Position numbers and translations under genes: made by a program. Source: Pseudomonadota bacterium (GTDB lineage Bacteria; Myxococcota_A; UBA9042; GCA-2863065). From it: a stretch of 64,000 nucleotides of DNA. The DNA is taken from the NCBI GenBank assembly GCA_005776585.1, contig SXOX01000036.1, forward strand, positions 1 through 64,000. The letters are read 5' to 3'. The notes under the pieces are model-generated. The model was not told where the DNA came from. It saw nothing but the letters and a program-made list of their open reading frames with translations, and searched no databases. Shown here piece after piece: positions 17,139 to 25,271 of the stretch (position 1 is its first letter; each line of letters opens with the position of its first letter).

Positions 17139-18254
17139 ATGCCAATGAAGAACCGCGAAACGGTCAACCTCCTCGTCAAGCTCGACGGAAGCACAAGCAT
17201 CCGTGGGCCGGGCGGGCAGACCTATGAGCTCACCAACAACATGGGACTGGTGTCGCTGTCGATCGACCTGCGACTCGACGCGCCGGACGCGTTCGAGGCA
17301 GAGTTCCTAGCTACGCTCGAAGGCCAGCACACGGTCTACGAATACGTGAAGGAAGGGATGCAGGTCGAGGCCGGTCTGGGCTTCGAGACGCCCGTCTCGC
17401 CGATCTTCAAGGGCGAGATCATCTACATTGATACCGACTACGATGTAGAGAGCGGCCACCGCGTCATGATTCGAGGGTTCGACAAGAACCATCGACTGAC
17501 ACGCGGCCACGACGCCAAGACCTGGGGCGACGGCTTCAAGCAGGAGCAGAAGATGTCGGGCGGCCTCAGCTCGCTCTTCAGTGGGCAGGGCCTCCAGTTC
17601 AAGGCGCCCTCCAAGGAGCCGCAGCACGCCTATGTCCCGAAGACGATGGGCACCGACTACGACTTCATGAAGTGGACCGGACAGACGCCGTTCCGCAAGC
17701 CAGACGTGACGTCGAATGCCGTGGCCCAGATCTGCTTCGAGAACCTCGAGGGAAGCAATCCGGTGCGCGTCCTCAACGTGCGCTATGGCGTCTCGACGTT
17801 CCCGGCCTATCAGAAGGTGCGTGTGCACGGCTGGGACGTGAAGAAGAAGGCGGCGTTCATGAAGGAGATCACCAAGTGCTCTCCTGAGATCGACTGCGCC
17901 CAAGCCAACTCGAGCGCGGGCTGGACGGCGGGCTGGACCAACGCGAAGGACGCGGTCGGCAAGGAGTCGGTTTACGAGGCGGTCGTGAATTGGACCGAGC
18001 ATCCCGAAGAGGCCGAGAAGGTCGGCCAGGCCATCTTCGACTCCATGAGCCTCAAGTACCTCACCGGTGAGGTCACCTGCGAGGGCGATCCCGCGATCAT
18101 CCCCGGCAAGCCCGTCGAGCTGAAGGGCTTCAGCGGTCGCATGAACGGCAAGGTCATCGTGACCCAGGCCGTGCATCGCTACTCCGCTCAGGGTCGTGTT
18201 CCTTATCTCACCACCTTCCAGTTCGCCTCCAACGCGGGCAAGAAGGCCTCCTAG
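17139..18254 (+). CDS. Baseplate hub protein (gp27/late control gene D-like), no spike domain seen
   Basis: 371 aa. It has the gp27-like two-barrel layout of phage late-control protein D and the N-terminal half of VgrG: LSIDLRLDAPDAFEAEFLA, FKGEIIYIDTDYDVESGHRVMIRGFDKNHRLTRG, then a C-terminal barrel (GDPAIIPGKPVELKGF, GKVIVTQAVHRYS). VgrG or Pvc8 proteins are longer because a gp5-like OB fold and beta-helix needle follow. Here the protein stops after the gp27 part. No other gene in the locus supplies an obvious gp5 or PAAR tip, so the spike is either encoded elsewhere or unrecognised. It is the last gene before an internal promoter. Confidence 0.88.
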   Translation: MPMKNRETVNLLVKLDGSTSIRGPGGQTYELTNNMGLVSLSIDLRLDAPDAFEAEFLATLEGQHTVYEYVKEGMQVEAGLGFETPVSPIFKGEIIYIDTDYDVESGHRVMIRGFDKNHRLTRGHDAKTWGDGFKQEQKMSGGLSSLFSGQGLQFKAPSKEPQHAYVPKTMGTDYDFMKWTGQTPFRKPDVTSNAVAQICFENLEGSNPVRVLNVRYGVSTFPAYQKVRVHGWDVKKKAAFMKEITKCSPEIDCAQANSSAGWTAGWTNAKDAVGKESVYEAVVNWTEHPEEAEKVGQAIFDSMSLKYLTGEVTCEGDPAIIPGKPVELKGFSGRMNGKVIVTQAVHRYSAQGRVPYLTTFQFASNAGKKAS

Positions 18255-18292
18255 CACCGTTTTTCGACCGCGGGGCGCGCTTTGGCCCTCGG

Positions 18293-18320
18293 TTGACACG
18301 TCCGCCCACCCGCATATCAT
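18293..18320 (+). promoter_or_regulatory. Internal sigma-70-type promoter before the baseplate genes
   Basis: A perfect TTGACA, a 16-nt spacer and TATCAT lie in the 130-nt gap after the hub gene. The expected start of transcription is near 18327, giving a leader of about 58 nt. It would drive the zinc-ribbon gene and the gp25-gp6-gpI block separately from the sheath and tube genes. Confidence 0.7.
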
Positions 18321-18384
18321 CGGCGCCGCCTCGGGCTTTCCGAGGAACCGCGTGTCTCATCGCAGCACGCGGAAGGGGGGAGTC

Positions 18385-18579
18385 GTGAAGGATTCCGACG
18401 ATATGGACGTGTTGTCCGCGCTGCAGGACATCCTCGACGAGGTCGTCAACGGCCGCGAGGACGGGCACAAGTGTCCGTTCTGCAAGGACGGCGTCCTCGA
18501 AGCGACCGTCGAGCCCGACGTCAAGGTCAAGCTCGAGTGTGGCTCATGCAAGCGCATCTTCGAGGGTCGGCTGAGCTAA
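18385..18579 (+). CDS. Small zinc-ribbon protein in the injection locus
   Basis: 64 aa from GTG 18385, preceded by GGAAGGGGGGAG; the longer track ORF starts upstream of the promoter and is unlikely. CPFC and CGSC, 25 residues apart, form a four-Cys zinc ribbon; the N-terminal about 30 residues are acidic and helical. No enzymatic motif is visible. It is the first gene after the internal promoter and lies 6 nt before gp25. It could be a transcription or assembly regulator, or a small structural protein. I do not recognise it as a known injection-system subunit. Confidence 0.75.
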   Translation: MKDSDDMDVLSALQDILDEVVNGREDGHKCPFCKDGVLEATVEPDVKVKLECGSCKRIFEGRLS

Positions 18580-18585
18580 GCACGC

Positions 18586-19002
18586 ATGAGCACGAGCTTT
18601 CCCAAGAAAAACTTCCTCGGGACCGGCTGGTCGTTTCCGGTCCGGATCGGCAGCTCCGGAGGCATCGCGCTCTCGAGCTACGAAGAGAACATCGAGGAGA
18701 ACGTCCGCGTCATCCTGGGGACGGCGGTCGGCGAGCGGGTCATGGAGCCCGACTTCGGCTCACGCCTCCACGACTACGTCTTTCACCCGAACAACCCCAC
18801 GACGTCCTCGAGCGTGTGCTTTCACGCGCAGAGCTCGTTGTCCAAGCTCGAGCCGCGCATTCGTGAGATCGCCGTACGTGCGTACCCCGATCCCAATGCG
18901 GACAACGTATTGCTTCTTCACGTAACCTACAAAATCATTCGCGACAACGAGCTTCGCAACATGGTTTACCCCTTCTATCTCCGGAGGGAGCAGGACCTAT
19001 GA
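18586..19002 (+). CDS. Baseplate wedge protein, gp25/GPW family
   Basis: 138 aa. Family signatures are GTGWSFPVRI at the start, EENVRVILGTAVGERVMEPDFG in the middle and the LEPRI (EPR) motif near residue 90, which is the conserved sheath-docking element of gp25/TssE/Pvc9. The protein nucleates sheath polymerisation on the baseplate. Its stop overlaps the start of the gp6/J gene by four bases (ATGA), indicating translational coupling. Confidence 0.95.
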   Translation: MSTSFPKKNFLGTGWSFPVRIGSSGGIALSSYEENIEENVRVILGTAVGERVMEPDFGSRLHDYVFHPNNPTTSSSVCFHAQSSLSKLEPRIREIAVRAYPDPNADNVLLLHVTYKIIRDNELRNMVYPFYLRREQDL

Positions 19003-22000
19003 TCCCGAGCCCGAATCTCGACGACCGCCGGTACGACGACATCGTCGATGAGGCCATCCGGCTCATTCCGCAGTACTGCCCGGACTGGACCAACTTCAAC
19101 AAGGCCGATCCGGGCATCACGCTCGTGCATCTGTTCGCGTGGATGACCGAGCTCGTCATCTACCGTCTGAACAAGGTGCCCGAGAAGAACTACCTGTCGT
19201 TCCTCGACATGATGGGCATCCAGCGGCAGCCGCCACAGCCAGCCCGAACGGTGCTCACGTTCACGATCAGCGAGAAGGCGGACTCCACGCTCGTGCCCGC
19301 CGGCACGCAGATTGCCACGCACCCGACCGGAGACCGCAAGGAGACGCTGTTCGAGACCGAGACGGACCTGACCGTCGTCAACAACAAGCTCTCGCGCGTC
19401 GTCAGCCAGTACCACGATCAGTACGCCGACATCACGAGCTACCTCGAGACGAACGAGGCCTTCGAGGTGTTCGAGGGCGTGCGCTCGGTGGACCGGTATC
19501 TCTACATTGGCGACGATCGGCTCGAGAACTTCAGCGAGGCCGCCATCCTCACGTTGACCATCGAGGTGGCCAACCCGGGGGAGCGTCCGTTCCCCAAGAT
19601 GATGGAGTGGGAGTACTGGAACGGCGAGCGCTGGCGTGAGCTCAACGAGGCCGGCATCGACACGGATCCGGACAGCATCGCCTTCGCCGGGCCGGGCAAC
19701 CACGAGAAGTGCGTCGTCGGCGAGGTCGAGACGTTCTGGATTCGCGGACGGCTGGCCGAGGTGCCCAAGAGCTACGACGAGACCGAGGTCCACAAGCTCA
19801 CGGGGCGCATCGAGGTCCTGGGAGACGGCATCGACCCGGAGCTGATGTACTTCAGCCCGGCGCCCGACGCCTACCTCATCTTGGACTCCGACCGGAACTT
19901 CAAGCTCTTCGGCGACGAGCCGCACATCGACACGTTCTTGTACATCGCGTCAGACGAGATCTTCCGTCAGCCCAAGACGCGTGTGAAGGTCGAGGTCATG
20001 CTGACCGACCCGAGCATCGTGGAGAAGCCGGCACCGTCGGCGGATCTGGTGCTGGAATGGCAGTACTACAACGGCAAGCGCTGGCGCACGCTCGGCAAGA
20101 TGGGGCCTGGCTACGAGCCACCCAAGGGCAAGAGCAAGGCCGACGAGAACCCGTACGACTTCAAGGACGAGACGGTCGCGTTCTCCCAAAATGGCGCGCT
20201 GTCGTTCAATCGGCCGGAGGACATGCAGGCCGTCGAGGTCAACGGACACGAGCAGCTCTGGATACGGTGTCAGGTCATCAAGGGCGGCTACGGCGCCAAG
20301 GGGACCTACGAGCTCGTCGAGGACCGCTGGGTCTACCAAAACGAGTTTCCGCTCAAGCCGCCATCACTGAAGGCGCTCACGCTCAAGTTCGCCGAGGAGA
20401 AGCAGGGCTTCGGGCAGGTCTGGACGTACAATGATTTCATGTACGTCGACGAGTCCAAGATGGCCGCGACGCAGAAGCCGTTCCGCGCGTTTCAGCCGGT
20501 CCCCGAGGAGAACCCCACACTGTACCTCGGCTTCGACAACCCGTTCCCGCACGAGCCGATCCAGATCTTCTTCAACGTGGTCGACCCCACGACCGTTGTG
20601 CGTGGTCGCCGTCGCGCCAAGGTCTTCGTCGGCTCCGAGGAGCAGGACAAGTACGTCGAGCAGACGATCGTCTGGGAGTACTGGAACGGCAAGGAGTGGG
20701 CGCCGCTGCTGCCCAAGGACGGGACGGACAACTTCCAGGCCGCCGGCTTCCTGGAGTTCGTCGGGCCCAAGGTCCATCGCAAGGCGCGCCGCTACGGCGA
20801 CAACCTGCACTGGATCCGCGCCCGACTGGCCTTCGGCGGCTACGACGAGCCGCCCATCTGCGACGGCATCCGGCTCAATACGGTCTACGCGTCCAACTAC
20901 CAGACGATCCCCGAGTTCGTTCTCGGCGCCAGCCAGGGCACGCCGAACCAGTTCTTCGGCTTCACGCGCGGTCAGCTGCTCCCGGGGCAGCACATCGCGG
21001 TCATCGAGCAGGAGAAGCCGAGCGACGACGACCTGGAGCGCCTGATCGCCGAGGAGGGGCCCGACGCCATCCGCGAGCTCCCCGAGCACGGGGGCTGGCT
21101 CGTGCGCTGGCACGAGGTGGAGAGCTTCTACGAGTCGCTTCCGCGCAGCCGTCACTACATGAAGGAGGTCTCCAACGGCGAGATTCGCTTCGGCGACGGC
21201 GTCCGCGGCATGGTCCCGCCCAAGGGCGAGCGCAACATCGTGGCGGTGCGGTGCCGCGTCGGTGGCGGCTTCGAGGGGAACGTGCCGGCGGGGGCCATCG
21301 AGGTCCTGCAGTCGACGATCCCGTTCATCGAGACGGTCACCAATCCGTACGCGGCCATGGGCGGCGCGGATCTGGAGACCATCGACGAGATCAAGCTCCG
21401 TGGGCCGCACGTGCTCAAGAGCACCGGTCGGGCGGTCACGCGCGAGGACTTCGAGTGGCTGGCGGTGCAATCCAGCAACAGCGTCGCGCGCGTCAACTGC
21501 ATCCCGGCCCACAAGAGCGAGGGCCAGGTCACGGTCGTGGTCGTGCCCAAGATGGCGGAGAACCACCCGGACTTCGTGCGGTCCAAGGCGCTGCCGTCGA
21601 CGGAGCTGCTCCGGCGCGTGCGCCAGTATCTCGGCGAGCGCAAGCTGCTCACGACCGTGCTGCACGTCGTCAAGCCGCGCTACCGCGAGTTCTCGGCCAA
21701 GATCGAGATCATGCGCCGCACGTCGGGCTCCTCCGATCGCATCAAGCGCGAGATCGACGAGCGCCTGCGTCGCTTCTTGCACCCCCTCCGGGGCGGAAAG
21801 CAGCGCCGTGGGTGGCCGTTTGGCCGCAATGTGTTCAAGGTCGACCTGTTTCACGTGGTCGAGGAAGTGGACGGAGTCGACTTCGTCAGCGCCGTACGGA
21901 TCATCGACGAGGACACCAAGTCCGATGTCGACCAGGTGCGCATCGACGAGGACGAGCTCCCGTTCCTCGTGAACATCGACATCACCGAAAAGGCGCACGA

Positions 22001-22013
22001 GCGAATCCTCTAA
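18999..22013 (+). CDS. Baseplate J/gp6-like wedge protein (Pvc11-like)
   Basis: 1004 aa. The N-terminus DDRRYDDIVDEAIRLIPQYCPDWTNFNKADPG is typical of injection-system baseplate J proteins, and the C-terminal third contains the J/gp6 core (GEIRFGDGVRGMVPPKGERNI, VTREDFEWLAVQ, VKPRYREFSAKIEI). The central 500 residues repeat a beta-rich WEYWNGERWREL-type motif at least three times (also WQYYNGKRWRTL and WEYWNGKEWAPL), suggesting tandem sandwich domains extending from the wedge. It forms the baseplate ring with gp25 and gpI. It overlaps gp25 by 4 nt and abuts the next gene with no gap. Confidence 0.95.
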   Translation: MIPSPNLDDRRYDDIVDEAIRLIPQYCPDWTNFNKADPGITLVHLFAWMTELVIYRLNKVPEKNYLSFLDMMGIQRQPPQPARTVLTFTISEKADSTLVPAGTQIATHPTGDRKETLFETETDLTVVNNKLSRVVSQYHDQYADITSYLETNEAFEVFEGVRSVDRYLYIGDDRLENFSEAAILTLTIEVANPGERPFPKMMEWEYWNGERWRELNEAGIDTDPDSIAFAGPGNHEKCVVGEVETFWIRGRLAEVPKSYDETEVHKLTGRIEVLGDGIDPELMYFSPAPDAYLILDSDRNFKLFGDEPHIDTFLYIASDEIFRQPKTRVKVEVMLTDPSIVEKPAPSADLVLEWQYYNGKRWRTLGKMGPGYEPPKGKSKADENPYDFKDETVAFSQNGALSFNRPEDMQAVEVNGHEQLWIRCQVIKGGYGAKGTYELVEDRWVYQNEFPLKPPSLKALTLKFAEEKQGFGQVWTYNDFMYVDESKMAATQKPFRAFQPVPEENPTLYLGFDNPFPHEPIQIFFNVVDPTTVVRGRRRAKVFVGSEEQDKYVEQTIVWEYWNGKEWAPLLPKDGTDNFQAAGFLEFVGPKVHRKARRYGDNLHWIRARLAFGGYDEPPICDGIRLNTVYASNYQTIPEFVLGASQGTPNQFFGFTRGQLLPGQHIAVIEQEKPSDDDLERLIAEEGPDAIRELPEHGGWLVRWHEVESFYESLPRSRHYMKEVSNGEIRFGDGVRGMVPPKGERNIVAVRCRVGGGFEGNVPAGAIEVLQSTIPFIETVTNPYAAMGGADLETIDEIKLRGPHVLKSTGRAVTREDFEWLAVQSSNSVARVNCIPAHKSEGQVTVVVVPKMAENHPDFVRSKALPSTELLRRVRQYLGERKLLTTVLHVVKPRYREFSAKIEIMRRTSGSSDRIKREIDERLRRFLHPLRGGKQRRGWPFGRNVFKVDLFHVVEEVDGVDFVSAVRIIDEDTKSDVDQVRIDEDELPFLVNIDITEKAHERIL

Positions 22014-22919
22014 ATGCAAGAGCGCGAGCGCAAAAAGCTCAGAATGCCCGAGGTCGTCGGGCTCCGCGAAGAGGACGCGCAGGCCCTGCTCCGCAACATG
22101 GGCTTTGCGCCCGCGCGGATCCGGTTCGTGGATGCGTACGAGGACGTCGGGACCATCGTGCAGCAAGCGCCGCTCAAGGGGCAGCTCGCGGACTCACACG
22201 GTCCGCTCATGCTCACCGTGTGTCGGCGCAGCTACATGCGGCTCCTGCCGCAGATCTATCAAGTCGACGCGTCCACGGGGAACCCGTTTCTCCGGGAGTA
22301 CCTCTGGATCTTTCAGCACCTCGTCGAGTCGGTCACCAAGAAGATCGACGGGATGTACAAGTACTTCCACCCGCTGGAGTGCCCGCCGGATTTTCTGCCG
22401 TGGCTGGCGTCCTGGGTGGCGCTTACCATCGACACAGACTGGCCCGAGATCAAGAAGCGCACCTTGATTCGGCGCGCTGCGCACCTCTACCGGAACCGCG
22501 GCACGCGGCGCGCGATGATCGAGATCCTCGACATCTTCGTCGGCAAGCGCCCCAAGATCATCGAGAACAAGTGGCCGTACACGGGCTTCCGCATGGGGGT
22601 CACTTCCGCCATCGGCGAGGACACCATCGTGCTCCCGCCGATCAACCTGGATCACTGCTTCATCGTCCAACTCCCCATCCCGCCGGAAGACGTGACGGAG
22701 GAGATGGTGGTCAAGATTCACAACATCATCAACCACGAGAAGCCGAGCCACACGACCTACTTCCTCCAGTTCAAGAGCGAAGTGGCCAAGGCGAAGCCGC
22801 AGGTGTTCATGCAGATCGGCGCCGTGTCGACCATCGGCTTGACCGAGCTTCGCTACGACGCGGAGCCGGTCATCGACGAGCCCACCGGCGACAAGACCGA
22901 GTCGAAGAAGAAGGAGTAA
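22014..22919 (+). CDS. Tail protein I-like wedge protein with N-terminal PASTA-like domain (Pvc12-like)
   Basis: 301 aa, starting directly after the gp6/J stop. Residues about 75-270 are a tail protein I/Pvc12 domain (YMRLLPQIYQVD, NPFLREYLWIFQHLVESV, PDFLPWLASWVALTID, RNRGTRRAMIEIL). The first about 65 residues do not belong to that family. MPEVVGLREEDAQALLRNMG, then VQQAPLKGQ and LMLTVCRR match the PASTA fold seen in PknB-type kinases and PBPs, which can bind peptidoglycan stems. A PASTA on a wedge protein is unexpected and could contact peptidoglycan or act as a structural spacer. The PASTA call is by pattern and moderately sure; the tail protein I call is strong. Confidence 0.88.
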   Translation: MQERERKKLRMPEVVGLREEDAQALLRNMGFAPARIRFVDAYEDVGTIVQQAPLKGQLADSHGPLMLTVCRRSYMRLLPQIYQVDASTGNPFLREYLWIFQHLVESVTKKIDGMYKYFHPLECPPDFLPWLASWVALTIDTDWPEIKKRTLIRRAAHLYRNRGTRRAMIEILDIFVGKRPKIIENKWPYTGFRMGVTSAIGEDTIVLPPINLDHCFIVQLPIPPEDVTEEMVVKIHNIINHEKPSHTTYFLQFKSEVAKAKPQVFMQIGAVSTIGLTELRYDAEPVIDEPTGDKTESKKKE

Positions 22920-22922
22920 TCG

Positions 22923-24461
22923 ATGGCCGAGCACGCCCTATCCCCCTTCAAGCGCATCAACTTCTTCCGCGGCTTCATGACCACGGAGAACGATTGGAAC
23001 GACGCTGAAAAGTATCACATCGAGAAGCGCAAGCTGCACAACCGGCTGATGCATGCGCCGGGCGTGGTGCCGCACCACTACGGCGGCTTCAAGGTGTCCG
23101 CGCGTGGCAAGGGCGAGATGGCCGTCGAGGTCGCGCCAGGCTACTCCATCGATGGGCAGGGCAACGACATCGTGCTCGCCGAGACGGAGATCAAGCTCGT
23201 CAACCTGGCCGACTTCAAGCTCCCGAACACGGTCTTCATCGTGTGCAAGTTCATCGAGGAGTTCACGGACTTCATCGCCTACAAGGAGAACCTGGAGTTC
23301 AAGGGCCACCGGCGTGTGGCCGAGCGTTGCCGCATCGACATCGAGGTGACCGAGCCCGACATCCTCAAGGAGATCGAGATCGCCCGCATCTATCTCGACA
23401 ACACGGTGCGCAAAATCGTCGAGCCCAAGGACCCGCTCAATCCGCGTCCGGGCGAGATCGACCGCCGCTTCGTGCCGATCGCGGGCTACGTGGGGTCCAA
23501 CCTCGCGCCCAAGACCGTGCGCGACGTCATGGATCTGCTCGGCGAGAGCAAGAAGGCCTACGGCTACCTCTTCCACGACCTCAAGATCCTCACGGCGTCG
23601 GACGTACTGCACGCGCTCATGTCGCTCGAGATGCTCCTGCGCTCGAACAACCTGGACCGCGACGCGCTGCTCGACCTCTGGAACATGATCTTCGATCTCC
23701 AGGGCGAGATGGTGCAGGACGTCGACAAGAACCACCCGCAGCAGAGCGGTCGCAAGGAGTTCGGGGCGTTCAAGAAGAACATCGAGATCATCCGTGGCAT
23801 GGCCAAAGAGGGCGCCAAGGATCTCGACTTCCTCGTCAACACGATTGGCTACCAGCGCAAGTCGTGCGAGTCGCTGCTGCCGCTGTATCAGCACAAGATC
23901 GCGGACGCCAAGTCCAGCGGCGGCGAGCTGGCCTCGACCGACAAGGTGCTGGAGGCCATCAAGACGCGCAGCTCAGAGTTTGGTCCGGTGCTCGAGCTCG
24001 AGGGCGTCACCTTCAAGCGGGTGGACACCATCGACGTCATCGACCCCAAGAGCGAAGAGGACCACAAGCTGGTCATCGAGCAGGCCCGCGACAAGTACCG
24101 CACCCGCCAGAAGCTCAAGTACCCCGATGGCGTGACCATCGAGGACGTCGGCATGGCGTACGAGGGCGGCTACTGCGAGTTCGAGATCACGGGCGTGCAG
24201 GTCAAGAAGGACGTCGTGCTCGTCACGCGCATGGACTACGTCCACGGCGACTTCGAGCTCGAGGTCTACGTGAATGGCAAGAAGGTCGGCAACTGCGTCT
24301 GCCCCGGCCAGGACCGGCGCTTCCGGTGGCGCAACTGGCCCTTTGTCATTCCGGCGGAGTACGTCAACGAGCCGCACCTCAAGATCAAGCAGGTCCCCAT
24401 CACGGCGGGCCGCGACGTGAACATGTTCAAGATCTGGGCGTACCAGCAGACCTCGATGTAG
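22923..24461 (+). CDS. Baseplate-associated candidate with C-terminal beta-sandwich
   Basis: 512 aa, 3 nt after gpI. The N-terminal about 130 residues (FKRINFFRGFMTTENDWNDAEKYH, VAPGYSIDGQGNDIVL) resemble an N-terminal module found in baseplate-adjacent proteins of injection systems. The middle is helical with a coiled-coil flavour (ALMSLEMLLRSNNLDRDALLDLW). The C-terminal about 110 residues look like a jelly-roll binding domain (YCEFEITGVQVKKDVVLV, FELEVYVNGKKVGNC). Its place after gpI suits a fibre-attachment or receptor-contact subunit (Pvc13-like role), but it lacks the repetitive fibre shaft. The function is inferred from position. Confidence 0.75.
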   Translation: MAEHALSPFKRINFFRGFMTTENDWNDAEKYHIEKRKLHNRLMHAPGVVPHHYGGFKVSARGKGEMAVEVAPGYSIDGQGNDIVLAETEIKLVNLADFKLPNTVFIVCKFIEEFTDFIAYKENLEFKGHRRVAERCRIDIEVTEPDILKEIEIARIYLDNTVRKIVEPKDPLNPRPGEIDRRFVPIAGYVGSNLAPKTVRDVMDLLGESKKAYGYLFHDLKILTASDVLHALMSLEMLLRSNNLDRDALLDLWNMIFDLQGEMVQDVDKNHPQQSGRKEFGAFKKNIEIIRGMAKEGAKDLDFLVNTIGYQRKSCESLLPLYQHKIADAKSSGGELASTDKVLEAIKTRSSEFGPVLELEGVTFKRVDTIDVIDPKSEEDHKLVIEQARDKYRTRQKLKYPDGVTIEDVGMAYEGGYCEFEITGVQVKKDVVLVTRMDYVHGDFELEVYVNGKKVGNCVCPGQDRRFRWRNWPFVIPAEYVNEPHLKIKQVPITAGRDVNMFKIWAYQQTSM

Positions 24462-24579
24462 CCCGCCGAGCGGGGTCGTCCGTCCCCACATTTAGATCCG
24501 CTGCGGACTTGAAACCTCACCGCGAGGCGGCCACACTGGCGATTGCGGCTCCGTCGGGACGGCACCGCCAGGGTGATTC

Positions 24580-25248
24580 ATGGTCATGGACTTCTTCAAG
24601 GGCCTGGTTCGCGGCCGCGTCGAGGGCGTTCGCGCCGGCGCGCAGGCCAAGGTGTACGGCGCCAAGGCGCGTGCGCAGAGCAAGGCGGCGAACTCGTTCA
24701 ACAAGGCCATCGACAAGCCGCTCGAGAAGGCCAAGGAGAAGGCCAAGGAAGCCGCCAAGAAGGGCAAGGACAAGGACGACAAGTCCAAGGACAAAGACAA
24801 GGACAAGGGGGAGGAGAAGGTGGGCTGGTTCTCATCGAAGAAGAAAGAGGAGAGCAAGGGCTCGGCCCGCCAGGCCCAGAAGCCCGACTTCGAGCCCGGT
24901 GACAAGACGCAGGCCATCGACATCAGCGGACTGACGGACGAGCGTTCGACGGACGTGGTGGGGTGGGTCGTCGCCTTGAACGGGCCCTTGAAGGGGAAGG
25001 ACTTTCGCCTCGTCACGGGGCGCAACTTCATCGGCACGGCCGCCGACTGCGAGGTCGTGCTTTACGACCCCTACCTGTCGACGAAGCACTCGGTCATCCG
25101 TCACGAGAACGGCGAGTTTCAGCTCATCGATCTCGACTCCACCAACGGCAGCTTCGTCAACGATCGGCGCATCACCAAGACGGAGCTCATCGACAACGAC
25201 AAGATCCGCATCGGCCGCACCGAGATGAAGTTCAAGTCGCTATTCTAG
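24580..25248 (+). CDS. FHA-domain protein with Lys/Asp-rich linker
   Basis: 222 aa (Met3 is an alternative start). An N-terminal helix is followed by a highly charged Lys/Asp/Glu linker (about 45-105) and a C-terminal FHA domain (about 128-220). The FHA phosphothreonine-binding core is present: GRNFIGTAADCEVVL, DPYLSTKHSVI, DLDSTNGSFVND. FHA domains bind phosphothreonine peptides. With the Ser/Thr kinase at the other end of the locus, this suggests kinase-controlled assembly or firing, as with PpkA-Fha in some T6SSs. It is 118 nt after the 512-aa gene with no terminator seen, so probably in the operon. No catalytic domain is present. Confidence 0.9.
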   Translation: MVMDFFKGLVRGRVEGVRAGAQAKVYGAKARAQSKAANSFNKAIDKPLEKAKEKAKEAAKKGKDKDDKSKDKDKDKGEEKVGWFSSKKKEESKGSARQAQKPDFEPGDKTQAIDISGLTDERSTDVVGWVVALNGPLKGKDFRLVTGRNFIGTAADCEVVLYDPYLSTKHSVIRHENGEFQLIDLDSTNGSFVNDRRITKTELIDNDKIRIGRTEMKFKSLF

Positions 25249-25271
25249 GCTCCGCCGCATCCCACGTTCTC

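Noticed and set aside
20364-22166. 600-aa minus-strand ORF opposite gp6/J
   Set aside because: Mirror of the gp6 codons (Leu/Asp/Val/His-rich), typical antisense shadow.
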